DNA of 64,000 nucleotides from Phocaeicola abscessus CCUG 55929 (GCF_000312445.1 NZ_HE997185.1:124001-188000); one strand, 5' to 3'. Positions 48,327 through 56,339 are shown, counted from the stretch's first letter. Numbers and translations are program-made. The notes: generated from the letters alone by a model not told the origin.

Positions 48327-49811
48327 ATGCTATTCTCCATCATACGAAACAATAAGAAACTTGCCACAAAACGAAATCCGGCATTCGACACGAATCGTTT
48401 TGCCAAGTTTCTTATTTATTTCATGGTTGCTTATTGGGCGGCTTTCCTCCTCTTTATGGGAGTGATCCTACCTGCTGCTTTCGAAGAAATATCTCCCGCC
48501 ATGGAACCGTACCACCTCCTGAATCAGGGATTGATTTACATACTTTTGGCAGACTTCGTATTGCGTTTTACGCTTCAACCTCCGATGTCGTCCGAATTGA
48601 AACCGTATCTGCTCTTACCCGTAAAGAAAAACAAACTGATCAATATCTTTCTTTTGCAAAACGGATTGAGTGGGTACAACTTCTTCTGGTTTTTCTTTTT
48701 CATACCGTTTGCATTCCTGACGATTGTCAAGTTTTACGGGTTTGGGGGACTATGCTTATATTCCATAGGCATCTGGTTGCTTATCGTTATGAACAGTTAC
48801 TGGCACGCCTTGTGCAAGATGCTTTATAACGAGCACCAGGTTCTGATCGTCGTTCCCATCCTCTTTTATGCCTGTTGCGGATGGGCCGAATTCTGGCTGC
48901 CGCATCGCGTCAGTACGTTCACGATGAACTTAGGCGAAGGATTCATGCAAGGGAATGTTTCGTGCTTCCTGTTGATCATACTTGTAATACTCTTCTTATT
49001 CTGGTTGAACGGGACGTTGCAGTTGCACTTCCTCTTCGATGAATTAGCCAAGGTCCGCGATACGAAACTCAATCATGTCTCGGAATATAAATTTCTTGAC
49101 AGGTACGGCTTAGTAGGCGAATACATGCGTTTGGAATTAAAGTTGTATATGCGTAACAAGACGGCCAAAAAGCAATTTATCTCCGCTTTTATCGTGATGC
49201 TGCTATTCTCGTGCGCCATGGCGTTCAGCGATATATACGACGGAGCCGCATGGTCTTCGTACATATCCATCTATACGTTCTGCGTACTCGGCATTATGAC
49301 ATTGGGACAAGTCATGTGTTTCGAAGGAAATTACATCGACGGCCTGATGAGCCGGAAGGAATCCATTTATACCCTGCTTCGAGCGAAATATTATATCAAC
49401 TGCCTGTTCGTACTCATTCCTTTCTTCGTGATGCTCGCTCCCGTCGTCCGACACAAGATGAATCTCTTGGCTCCCATTTCATATTCTTTTTTTACCGTAG
49501 GATTTATCTTCGCCCTGCTTTTACAGTTAGCGGTATACAATACCAGAACGATGCCGCTGAACGCCACCATCATGCAGAGCAATAAAACGAATACCAGCAT
49601 TCAGATGATCATTACCTTACTGGCGTTCACGTTGCCTTTCGTCTTCGATATGATTTTTACCCAGATCGCTGGAAGGAACACTACTTCGATTATCGAATGC
49701 GCCATAGGGATCCTGTTCGTCATCACTCACCGCTTCTGGCTGAAAAATATTTATAAACGCCTGATGAAACGCAAGTACCAAAACATGGAAGGGTTTCGCG
49801 CTACACGTTAA
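48327..49811 (+). CDS. DUF5687 family ABC transporter permease
   Basis: A 494-residue integral membrane protein with about twelve hydrophobic segments, of the DUF5687 family found in Bacteroidetes beside ABC ATPases. Typical parts are FLIYFMVAYWAAFLLFMGV, LLPVKKNKLINIFLLQNG and LMSRKESIYTLLRAKYYINC. It likely forms an exporter with the ATPase gene 16 bp downstream; substrate unknown. Confidence 0.88.
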   Translation: MLFSIIRNNKKLATKRNPAFDTNRFAKFLIYFMVAYWAAFLLFMGVILPAAFEEISPAMEPYHLLNQGLIYILLADFVLRFTLQPPMSSELKPYLLLPVKKNKLINIFLLQNGLSGYNFFWFFFFIPFAFLTIVKFYGFGGLCLYSIGIWLLIVMNSYWHALCKMLYNEHQVLIVVPILFYACCGWAEFWLPHRVSTFTMNLGEGFMQGNVSCFLLIILVILFLFWLNGTLQLHFLFDELAKVRDTKLNHVSEYKFLDRYGLVGEYMRLELKLYMRNKTAKKQFISAFIVMLLFSCAMAFSDIYDGAAWSSYISIYTFCVLGIMTLGQVMCFEGNYIDGLMSRKESIYTLLRAKYYINCLFVLIPFFVMLAPVVRHKMNLLAPISYSFFTVGFIFALLLQLAVYNTRTMPLNATIMQSNKTNTSIQMIITLLAFTLPFVFDMIFTQIAGRNTTSIIECAIGILFVITHRFWLKNIYKRLMKRKYQNMEGFRATR

Positions 49812-49827
49812 TTAAATATATATAATT

Positions 49828-50535
49828 ATGAATATCACCATTGATCACTTGGTAAAACGATTCGGTAAGAAGGTTGCCATCGACATAGACAGTTACACCA
49901 TCCGCAGCGGCGATATGCTCGGATTGGTCGGTAATAACGGAGCAGGAAAGACCACGCTTTTCCGGCTTATCCTGGATCTGTTGAAAGCCGACGAAGGAAG
50001 TATCTCTATCCATAACACCAAAGTCAACGAAAGCGAAGATTGGAAAGAATATACGGGAGCCTACCTCGACGACGGCTTCCTCATCGATTACCTTACTCCC
50101 GAAGAGTACTTCGCCTTCGTGGGGAAAATATGCGGAATCCGAAAAGAAGAAATCTCCGAACGCCTGAAACGCTACGAACGCTTGATGCACGACGAAATCA
50201 TGGGAAAGAAAAAACTCATCCGCGATTTCTCCGCAGGAAACAAACAAAAGATTGGTATCATCGGAGCCATGTTGAATAACCCGAAAGTGCTGATTCTCGA
50301 CGAACCGTTCAACTTTCTCGACCCGACCTCGCAATCGATCATAAAGCGAGAACTCAAAACCTTCCACGAAGAGACGAATGCCACCATACTGATCTCCAGC
50401 CACAACCTGACCCATACCGTCGATATCTGCCCCCGCATCGCTCTGCTGGAGGACGGAAAGTTGATCCGCGATATCGATAACAGAGACGGTTCAGCGGAAA
50501 AAGAATTGGAAGATTACTTCGAAGTGGCCGATTAA
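49828..50535 (+). CDS. ABC transporter ATP-binding protein
   Basis: A 235-residue ATPase: Walker A GNNGAGKTT (about residues 37-45), signature DFSAGNKQKIGI (LSGGQ variant), Walker B VLILDEPFNFLDP and the H-loop SSHNLTHT. It partners the DUF5687 permease. The last residues lack an extra domain. Confidence 0.95.
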   Translation: MNITIDHLVKRFGKKVAIDIDSYTIRSGDMLGLVGNNGAGKTTLFRLILDLLKADEGSISIHNTKVNESEDWKEYTGAYLDDGFLIDYLTPEEYFAFVGKICGIRKEEISERLKRYERLMHDEIMGKKKLIRDFSAGNKQKIGIIGAMLNNPKVLILDEPFNFLDPTSQSIIKRELKTFHEETNATILISSHNLTHTVDICPRIALLEDGKLIRDIDNRDGSAEKELEDYFEVAD

Positions 50536-50599
50536 CGGAAGGTGTGCGGTAGCTCTAAGGGTTCGATAGACAATTGAAAATAAAAGTCGAAAAAATCTC

Positions 50600-50630
50600 T
50601 TGCATTATTGAAAGGATAATTGTAATTTTG
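50600..50630 (+). promoter_or_regulatory. promoter of rplU-rpmA
   Basis: TTG at 50600-50602, a 20-bp spacer and TAATTTTG at 50623-50630 fit the Bacteroides consensus. It gives a leader of about 80 nt before rplU. Confidence 0.7.
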
Positions 50631-50642
50631 CAGCCGATTCAC

Positions 50643-50704
50643 TCCGTAAAGGTTCGAAAAAGCAACCTGTGCATACAGGTTCACCTGACGGAAAAACCGT
50701 ATAA
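50643..50704 (+). promoter_or_regulatory. candidate structured leader of rplU
   Basis: The 5' leader contains AACCTG-TGCATA-CAGGTT (50664-50681), an alternative pairing AGGTT (50650-50654) with AACCT (50664-50668), an outer pair TCCGT/ACGGA (50643-50647 and 50688-50692) and a small ACGG/CCGT hairpin after it. Competing hairpins that share AACCT resemble ribosomal-protein autoregulatory leaders. No T-tract is evident, so translation-level control is more likely. The assignment is inferential. Confidence 0.4.
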
Positions 50705-50715
50705 CAACAAATAAA

Positions 50716-51033
50716 ATGTACGTAATTGTAGAAATTAACGGTCAGCAGTTCAAAGTCGAAGAAGGGAAGAAATTGTTTGTACACCACATGCAAGAGGGAG
50801 AAAGCGGAACGACCGTTGAATTTGACCGAGTCTTGTTGGTCGACAACGACGGAACGGTCACCGTGGGTACTCCTACAGTAGAAGGAGCAAAGGTGGTGTG
50901 TGAAATCGTCTCTCCACTGGTTAAAGGCGATAAAGTATTGGTATTCAAGAAGAAAAGACGTAAAGGATACCGAAAGCTGAACGGGCATCGTCAACAATTC
51001 ACGGAGTTGACAATCAAACAAATTATTGCTTAA
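50716..51033 (+). CDS. rplU: 50S ribosomal protein L21
   Basis: A 105-residue large-subunit protein that binds 23S rRNA. N-terminal [17 protein letters not shown] and C-terminal [20 protein letters not shown] match L21. It lies 19 bp upstream of rpmA. Confidence 0.98.
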   Translation: MYVIVEINGQQFKVEEGKKLFVHHMQEGESGTTVEFDRVLLVDNDGTVTVGTPTVEGAKVVCEIVSPLVKGDKVLVFKKKRRKGYRKLNGHRQQFTELTIKQIIA

Positions 51034-51052
51034 TCATTAAAATTTTAGAGAA

Positions 51053-51334
51053 ATGGCACATAAAAAAGGCGTAGGCAGTTCGAAGAATGGCCGCGAATCG
51101 GCAAGTAAACGATTAGGCGTTAAGATTTGGGGCGGTCAAACTTGCAAAGCAGGGAACATCATCGTTCGTCAGAGAGGAACGGCATATTTCCCTGGTCATA
51201 ATATGGGTATGGGCAGCGACCATACTCTTTACGCACTGGTAGACGGGGTAGTTTGCTTCAAAAGAGGCCGCGAAGACAAGAGATTCGTCTCTGTCATTCC
51301 TGCGACGACTCCGGAAGCTCCTGCAGAAGGATAA
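51053..51334 (+). CDS. rpmA: 50S ribosomal protein L27
   Basis: A 93-residue large-subunit protein reaching the peptidyl transferase centre. [20 protein letters not shown] and [20 protein letters not shown] match L27. In related genomes serS usually follows directly; here 11.6 kb separates them. Confidence 0.98.
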   Translation: MAHKKGVGSSKNGRESASKRLGVKIWGGQTCKAGNIIVRQRGTAYFPGHNMGMGSDHTLYALVDGVVCFKRGREDKRFVSVIPATTPEAPAEG

Positions 51335-51383
51335 AATGCTTCATTTAATTTGTGAAAGAGGACTTAGAATTCACCCTCTGGGC

Positions 51384-51548
51384 TCATTCTTTGATAAGCA
51401 CTTCTAATTTCTTGGCTATATCCTCGGATGTAGGAAACAGTTCTTTCGTATGCCTCTGGTAAAAACCAAAAGCAGATGGATATGGAAAGCGACTATTTTC
51501 CGTTTTTCCACCTTTTCTTGAACCTTGGGGATAGATTTTTGATAAAAT
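51384..51548 (-). pseudogene. C-terminal gene fragment at the left island edge
   Basis: A minus-strand open frame of 54 codons with no start codon, ending in a helical, charged tail (FYQRHTKELFPTSEDIAKK then LEVLIKE). It looks like the end of a real protein, but I recognise no family. It contains the left copy of the 27-bp direct repeat in its upstream end. The same repeat at 62195 is read in a different frame, so the two ends do not simply rejoin into one long gene. The rest of 51335-51512 shows nothing more. Confidence 0.35.
51513..51539. repeat. 27-bp direct repeat, left copy (candidate attachment site)
   Basis: Identical over 27 bp with 62195-62221, in the same orientation; core CTTGAACCTTGGGGATAGAT. 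The flanking bases differ on both sides. Its right end forms the left arm of a perfect hairpin (GATAGATTTT 51530-51539, loop TGAT, AAAATCTATC 51544-51553). The two copies bracket the fimbrial locus. Confidence 0.9.
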
Positions 51549-51692
51549 CTATCATTTAGGCCTAAGTAATTAGTTATGAACAGCCTTATGAGTTATGAAC
51601 TTCAGCAGGTAATGGTTTAGCGACCTATCTTCTGCAATGACACACAACGCTTTGCATAACTCGAATAACCTATTGCAAGGGTAACATTATCT

Positions 51693-51730
51693 ACGGAGAA
51701 AGACGAAACTTTCTCCGTTTTTCTTTTTTA
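51693..51730 (+). terminator. rho-independent terminator inside the left island end
   Basis: ACGGAGAAAG (51693-51702) pairs with CTTTCTCCGT (51709-51718), followed by a long T-rich tract to 51730. No recognisable gene precedes it, suggesting that an upstream gene was lost when the island formed. Confidence 0.8.
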
Positions 51731-51735
51731 ATGGA

Positions 51736-51831
51736 GTATGCAATCAAAACACGGAATACCACGACCAAATCGTAAGCCTTGTCAATGCCAACAAACGGCT
51801 AATCCGCCAGCGAATGAGACAAACAGCATAA
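51736..51831 (+). pseudogene. short reading-frame remnant
   Basis: An open frame without ATG gives NQNTEYHDQIVSLVNANKRL then IRQRMRQTA, protein-like in composition. It could be a start-less remnant of a small mobile-element gene. An overlapping ATG frame starting at 51738 reads Gln/Pro-rich sequence and is less convincing. Confidence 0.25.
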
Positions 51832-51858
51832 AGTATAAACCATTAAACTATCACAGCA

Positions 51859-52080
51859 ATGAAAGTAAAAATAGAAAGCATCGTATGCAATTTTTCGAGC
51901 AAAGCTCTCAACAACTCGTGGGCGGATGAGATATCCCATATCCTTATAAGGGTAATCAATGCCATTACTCTATCCGCCAATGAGGAGAAACTAAGAGCAG
52001 CCATCAAAAAGATAGCCGAAGAAACGGAACGAGACCTCTGCCCCCCTATCTTTATATTCATCCAATTCAATAATTTTTAG
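51859..52080 (+). CDS. small hypothetical protein
   Basis: A 73-residue frame, MKVKIESIVCNFSSKALNNS at its start and IFIFIQFNNF at its end, helical in the middle (ANEEKLRAAIKKIAEETERD). I do not recognise it; its setting, between a stray terminator and the regulator gene, is that of small genes on mobile elements. It lies 27 bp after the previous remnant. Confidence 0.45.
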   Translation: MKVKIESIVCNFSSKALNNSWADEISHILIRVINAITLSANEEKLRAAIKKIAEETERDLCPPIFIFIQFNNF

Positions 52081-52211
52081 TACCTTTGCTTTATGAAACA
52101 GAAACCCTCCTCTCCGAGTTTTGCAGAGGTCTCTGGCTGATGGACAAGGTGAACGTAAGTTCTATCGAAGAGCTGCTTGAACTCGTGATACAGACTGTAG
52201 AATTTAAATAG
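52074..52211 (+). pseudogene. C-terminal gene fragment upstream of the regulator
   Basis: An open frame without a good start, ending LWLMDKVNVSSIEELLELVI then QTVEFK, reads like the end of a helical protein. A -7-like TACCTTTG (52081-52088) lies within it and may drive the regulator gene 130 bp downstream. Family unknown. Confidence 0.3.
52081..52088 (+). promoter_or_regulatory. candidate -7 element for the TPR/AraC regulator
   Basis: TACCTTTG fits TAnnTTTG. No clear -33 TTTG is seen 19-21 bp upstream. It is the only consensus-like -7 box close to the gene at 52220. Confidence 0.4.
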
Positions 52212-52219
52212 ATATACTG

Positions 52220-53935
52220 ATGAAAAGAATCGCATCCGTCCTGTTTATCCTTACGCTTTCGATAGGAAGTGTATGTGCCGTCACTTCTGCCGACTCCATA
52301 CGCCGGGAGATGAATCGTCTCGGGGGGAAAGAACTCTTGCGGGCACACAGCAACCTTTGCCGGTTAGCGGCCGCCCAAGACGATATGCAGTATGAGTTGC
52401 GCTGCATCCGCGAATATCTTGTGGAGGCCCTGAAACAAAAGGACGCGGAAGCCGAAGGGATGGCACGTGTCAGGCAGCTGTATTGCTACTACAACTACGA
52501 CGAACCGGACAGCATCCTCTTCTACCTGCCGGAGTCGCTCAAGTCTCTGAAGAAAAACAAGACGTGGGACTATTACTACAATGCGTGGAGCGTTTTGGTG
52601 GAGAGGTATATTTACGAGGAAAAACTGCAGACCGCCTTGCTCGAGGCACGGAAGATGTATGCCGATGCGCACACTGCCAATAGCAACTACGGACTGGGCG
52701 TTTCCTCATACGATATGGGCAGCATCTACCAGACGATGGGACGCTTTCGCGAGGCCGAAAAATCCTTAACGGAAAGTATTGCCGCTCTGTCTAAGGAAGA
52801 AGACATCTCGCAGCTGCTCTCCGCCTACAATGCTTTAGGCGAAACCCTCGACGGATTGGGCGAGTATGACAGACTGCGGGCAACAGCCGGGAAATGGAAA
52901 TCCGTCATCGACAAATATCGGGAGGAGGCACTGCGCAAGGGCGATACCCCGCCGCTGAACGGGCGTTACCTCTACTGCACACTGGCTGCCGCCGTTGCCG
53001 AGATAGAGACGGCAAATTATTCAAAGGCCGACGAACTGCTGAAACAAGCAGAGATATATGCCGAGGGACGCAAGGCTGTGGCACAGTTCAAGCTCCTGCA
53101 AGTGCAGGCGCGCTACTATGCGGCGACAAGGCAATATGAAGAAGCGATAGCCTGCAACCGCAAGAACATGGAAATCATCGCCGCCTCGGGCGACTCCGTG
53201 AGTCTGCTCACCGTACAGACCCAGCAGGCAGATTTTCTCCTGAAAGCCGGGCGGTATAAAGAGGCTGCCGAACTCTACAATGAGATACTTCCCCACAAGG
53301 ACAGGCTGCGCACCACGGAACTTACCAATCAGCTCGACGAACTGCATACCATCTTCGAGGTGGATAAGCTCACGCTACGCAACGAAGTCATCACCACCCG
53401 TTTCTACCTCTCTTTCATTATCGGTATGTTGCTGTTGCTTGCCCTCGTCCTATACATTATATATACGCGCAGGCTGCGCCGCAAGAACAGAGTTTTGTAC
53501 GACTCCATTCTGCAATACCGACGTGTGCAGGACGAAGTGGAGAGTTCGGTAAGAGCTATCCCCGAAGAACAACTCGACCGCGAAGGCAGGCTCTACCGTC
53601 AATTGTGCGAATTGATGAAGACCGAGGAGGTTTACAAGGATGCAGCCTTGAATCGCGACGTTTTGGCCGAACGACTCGGCACGAACTCCGTTTACCTTGC
53701 CGATGCCGTGCGCAAATATGCCGACGGCGCCACCGTCAATGAGTTTATCAATAGCTACCGTTTGCGCCGTGCAGCTTCCTTGCTGACCGGCAATCTCAAT
53801 CTGAACATCAATGAGGTGGAATACCAGTCGGGGTTCAACTCCCGTGCCACCTTCAACCGATGCTTCCGGGCCTGTTACGGTATGTCGCCCTCCGAATACA
53901 AAGCCATCGCCAAAGAAAAGAAGATGGAAAAGTAA
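52220..53935 (+). CDS. membrane-anchored TPR/AraC-type transcription regulator
   Basis: A 571-residue regulator: signal peptide (MKRIASVLFILTLSIGSVCA), a periplasmic region with helical TPR-like repeats (about residues 30-390; YDMGSIYQTMGRFREAEKSL, QYEEAIACNRKNMEIIAAS), one membrane helix (about 394-414) and a cytoplasmic AraC-type double helix-turn-helix (about 480-565; AERLGTNSVYLADAVRKYAD, VEYQSGFNSRATFNRCFRAC). The design couples a periplasmic sensor directly to DNA binding. Such regulators often sit beside fimbrial loci in Bacteroidales. It heads the island and probably controls the promoter at 54230. Confidence 0.88.
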   Translation: MKRIASVLFILTLSIGSVCAVTSADSIRREMNRLGGKELLRAHSNLCRLAAAQDDMQYELRCIREYLVEALKQKDAEAEGMARVRQLYCYYNYDEPDSILFYLPESLKSLKKNKTWDYYYNAWSVLVERYIYEEKLQTALLEARKMYADAHTANSNYGLGVSSYDMGSIYQTMGRFREAEKSLTESIAALSKEEDISQLLSAYNALGETLDGLGEYDRLRATAGKWKSVIDKYREEALRKGDTPPLNGRYLYCTLAAAVAEIETANYSKADELLKQAEIYAEGRKAVAQFKLLQVQARYYAATRQYEEAIACNRKNMEIIAASGDSVSLLTVQTQQADFLLKAGRYKEAAELYNEILPHKDRLRTTELTNQLDELHTIFEVDKLTLRNEVITTRFYLSFIIGMLLLLALVLYIIYTRRLRRKNRVLYDSILQYRRVQDEVESSVRAIPEEQLDREGRLYRQLCELMKTEEVYKDAALNRDVLAERLGTNSVYLADAVRKYADGATVNEFINSYRLRRAASLLTGNLNLNINEVEYQSGFNSRATFNRCFRACYGMSPSEYKAIAKEKKMEK

Positions 53936-53959
53936 CAATTGTCGGACCGATAGACGCCG

Positions 53960-54000
53960 AAAGCCCCGAATCATTCTTCATCGAATGGTTCGGGGCTTTT
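53960..54000 (+). terminator. rho-independent terminator after the regulator gene
   Basis: AAAGCCCCGAA (53960-53970) pairs with TTCGGGGCTTT (53989-53999) and is followed by T. It separates the regulator from the fimbrial operon. Confidence 0.88.
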
Positions 54001-54171
54001 GAGTTAAACGGTGATTATCGTCAGGTTCAATCTACATACATTGTTCTCAAGGAATCGTTAATGGCAAAGTATAATTATCGCCTCGTATTATTGTTGCGAT
54101 CTTCCTTTTTCACAAGAGAAGAAAGAAGATATAGAGACTTTTTTCATCTGTATTTATATGTATTACAGTTG

Positions 54172-54209
54172 TTTCCAGATATGAAACACCTTTTTTCAGA
54201 TATGAGACA
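54172..54209 (+). promoter_or_regulatory. paired 17-bp direct repeats, candidate regulator operator
   Basis: TTTCCAGATATGAAACA (54172-54188) and TTTTCAGATATGAGACA (54193-54209) match at 15 of 17 positions and start 21 bp apart, two helical turns. The downstream copy ends 20 bp before the -7 box at 54230, overlapping the -33 position. This is the classic arrangement for an AraC-family activator. The rest of 54001-54171 shows nothing recognisable. Confidence 0.6.
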
Positions 54210-54229
54210 TCTCCCGAAATCATCTTCTT

Positions 54230-54237
54230 TAGCTTTG
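54230..54237 (+). promoter_or_regulatory. -7 element of the fimbrial operon
   Basis: TAGCTTTG fits TAnnTTTG, and no TTTG is present at -33, where an operator half-site lies instead. A start near 54244 would give a 20-nt leader for the gene at 54266. Confidence 0.55.
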
Positions 54238-54265
54238 CGCCGTTATCAACGAAAAAAGAAGAATA

Positions 54266-54532
54266 ATGAAGAGGATGTATTGGGTATATATAACGGAGGA
54301 TAGCGAGGCCGGAATAACCATCGGGTTTTCTGCCGAAATGGATAAAACGTTCCTTAAGCTTTCCGCACGTGGAACCCCCCTTTTCTATCTCCGTTCCTTT
54401 TCCATTCCTTTCGATGCTTTGGCACACAAACATCTGCTCGAGGACCTCTCGTTAAAAACAATCAGGAGGTTCATACGGAACCATCGGGAGGAGACGAAGC
54501 AATGCTGCGACAGACTTTTATTTAATTATTGA
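54266..54532 (+). CDS. GIY-YIG-like small protein
   Basis: An 88-residue protein that resembles a short GIY-YIG domain: YWVYITEDSE takes the place of the GIY strand, ITIGFS that of YIG, then LFYLRSFSIPFDALAHKHLL corresponds to the helix that usually carries catalytic Glu, here His-Lys rich. The catalytic residues look degenerate, so a nucleic-acid binding or regulatory role is more likely than cleavage. A second start at 54275 is possible. It lies 38 bp upstream of the beta-barrel gene, behind the operon promoter. Confidence 0.6.
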   Translation: MKRMYWVYITEDSEAGITIGFSAEMDKTFLKLSARGTPLFYLRSFSIPFDALAHKHLLEDLSLKTIRRFIRNHREETKQCCDRLLFNY

Positions 54533-54570
54533 GAAGAGAAGCAAACAAAACATTCTAAACAAAACAAGAT

Positions 54571-55350
54571 ATGAATTATAGAAGAATTGTATTGACGGTG
54601 CTGCTTGGAGGAGCCATTCTCCAGGCCTATGCACAGGAGGTTCCTGAAGAACGGGCCGCGGTTCGGGGATGGTACGCCGGACTTCGCGGCGGACTGTCGG
54701 CAGGAACGTCCACCTTTGTTTCGGCAGCTGCCGATAAGTTTCGGCCGGGGTGGAGCGCTGGTTTTTTCGGCGGTTACCGGTTTAGCTCCGTATTTTCACT
54801 CGAAGGGGTATTGAAGTGGGGAGAAGTTACGCTCGGCGTCCGCAAGAGCGATGTCGACGCCGACTATTGGCTGGGCAGAGACCTCGTGCGCTACCATGCT
54901 CCCGTCATCGACTTTGAGGGGTGGAACTACAACGACCTCAAAAGCCGTGTCGGCATCGGCAGTTTCGGCTTGCAGGGCAATATCGACTTGTTGGGATTCT
55001 TCCGCTCCGGCAATTGCCGCTGGCGCATGGAGGTCTCACCCCTCGTCTCGGTAGTGCGCACGAAAGCCGATTTCGTGACGATTCCCGACGATAAGACCGT
55101 CATGGGCCTCGAGTCCCGATGGCATATCGGTTGGGGCGGCGAGGCGCAAATCGGTTACCGGGTGTCCGAGCATTGGGGTATCGGCATCTACAGCGGTTTC
55201 ATGCAGCTTGCCGGCAAACGCCTCGACCGCATCCCCGAACAGGGTTACAAGACCAATCTGCTCCGCGAAGGCGGCCTGAAGCTCACTTATGCTTTCGGTA
55301 AGAAAGTGGTTGCCAAAGCGCGCCGTTCGGAAACAGCAAAGGAGGATTAA
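54571..55350 (+). CDS. outer-membrane beta-barrel protein of the fimbrial locus
   Basis: A 259-residue exported protein (signal MNYRRIVLTVLLGGAILQAYA) with a Gly-rich barrel start WYAGLRGGLSAGTS and strands such as WSAGFFGGYRFSSVFSLEGV and GGEAQIGYRVSEHWGIGIYS, ending LKLTYAFGKKV with a short basic tail. It fits outer-membrane porin-like proteins and may anchor or assemble the fimbriae. It precedes the anchor gene by 3 bp, so the two are translationally coupled. Confidence 0.78.
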   Translation: MNYRRIVLTVLLGGAILQAYAQEVPEERAAVRGWYAGLRGGLSAGTSTFVSAAADKFRPGWSAGFFGGYRFSSVFSLEGVLKWGEVTLGVRKSDVDADYWLGRDLVRYHAPVIDFEGWNYNDLKSRVGIGSFGLQGNIDLLGFFRSGNCRWRMEVSPLVSVVRTKADFVTIPDDKTVMGLESRWHIGWGGEAQIGYRVSEHWGIGIYSGFMQLAGKRLDRIPEQGYKTNLLREGGLKLTYAFGKKVVAKARRSETAKED

Positions 55351-55353
55351 ACA

Positions 55354-56280
55354 ATGAAACAGACATCATTTTATTACACCTTCGTGTGCCTCGTGGCACT
55401 CTCCATCACGTCACTTTTGTTGTCACTTTTGTTTTTTATGATGTTCTTACTTGCGTCGTGCAGCTCCAACGACAGGGGCGATGACGATGATTACGGCATT
55501 TCCGCCGCCCTTTCGTGGGCAGACCCGGCCGATGCCGGCAGCGAAATCAAGGATGTCAGGGTGTGGATATTCCAAGCCGACGGCAAGCTCGTGTCCGAGC
55601 GTCAGTACGGCAACAAGTTTCTGATTGCCCTCGACATCCATTCGCTTCCCGCGGGGGAATACGACGCGGTGGCTGCGGTCAACCTCATCGAACCTTTCGG
55701 GGCCGACGGCGGCGAGACATTTTCCACCTTGTTGCTGAAACTTCAAGAAGCTTCCGCCTCGGCCCAACACGCCCACTATGCCGTGGAGCGCATCGGCCTG
55801 CCGAAGCACAAGAATATCCGTATCGACCTCAGACTGCGCCGCATCCTTTCGGAGCTTACGGTAGAAGTGGAAGGCGCCCCACAGGGTGCGAAACTCGAAA
55901 CGGTGGTGCTCAATGCCGCCGAAGCCCTTCTCCCCTCGCAAAAGGAGGCCGACGGCACTTGGGGCAGAGCTTCTGAAAACAAGCAGCCGGCCGAAGGCAA
56001 GACCGCCGCCGAACAGAACGGACTTATCAAGACCGAAACGCTTCGTCCGATGCCCACGGTGAGCAACGCCGCACATGCCTACCTGCGCTTTACGTTCCGC
56101 CTTGCCGACGGAAGCCTGCGCCGGTGCGATGCAGAGGCTCCGTCCATGAAGCCGGCCGGCAAGTACACGTTGAAAATGAAATACTCCGAACTCAAGCCTT
56201 TCATGCACATCGACGCCACACGCATCAGCGACTGGGAAGAGGGATGGACGATAAGCGGAGAGATACCGGAACCCTCGTGA
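55354..56280 (+). CDS. FimB/Mfa2-family fimbrial anchor lipoprotein
   Basis: A 308-residue lipoprotein with a long hydrophobic signal ending in the lipobox LLASC (Cys near residue 36) and a FimB/Mfa2 fold: VRVWIFQADGKLVSERQYG, LPAGEYDAVAAVNLIEPFG, IDLRLRRILSELTVEV and a C-terminal WEEGWTISGEI. FimB and Mfa2 anchor fimbriae and limit their length in P. gingivalis. The signal contains a 12-bp tandem duplication (TCACTTTTGTTG twice) giving SLLLSLLFF. Internal Met codons near 29-30 are alternative starts. Confidence 0.85.
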   Translation: MKQTSFYYTFVCLVALSITSLLLSLLFFMMFLLASCSSNDRGDDDDYGISAALSWADPADAGSEIKDVRVWIFQADGKLVSERQYGNKFLIALDIHSLPAGEYDAVAAVNLIEPFGADGGETFSTLLLKLQEASASAQHAHYAVERIGLPKHKNIRIDLRLRRILSELTVEVEGAPQGAKLETVVLNAAEALLPSQKEADGTWGRASENKQPAEGKTAAEQNGLIKTETLRPMPTVSNAAHAYLRFTFRLADGSLRRCDAEAPSMKPAGKYTLKMKYSELKPFMHIDATRISDWEEGWTISGEIPEPS

Positions 56281-56339
56281 CTGAACGAGGCGAGTGATGA
56301 ACCCTTTTTTTAGTTATTCAACATATTAAATTAACGAAC

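Noticed and set aside
51335-52219. tRNA gene as island insertion target
   Set aside because: I saw no cloverleaf or conserved T-arm near either 27-bp repeat.
53860-54303. Plus-strand frame across the end of the regulator gene
   Set aside because: It begins inside the AraC domain in another frame, passes through the terminator hairpin and ends in low-complexity Lys/Asn sequence.
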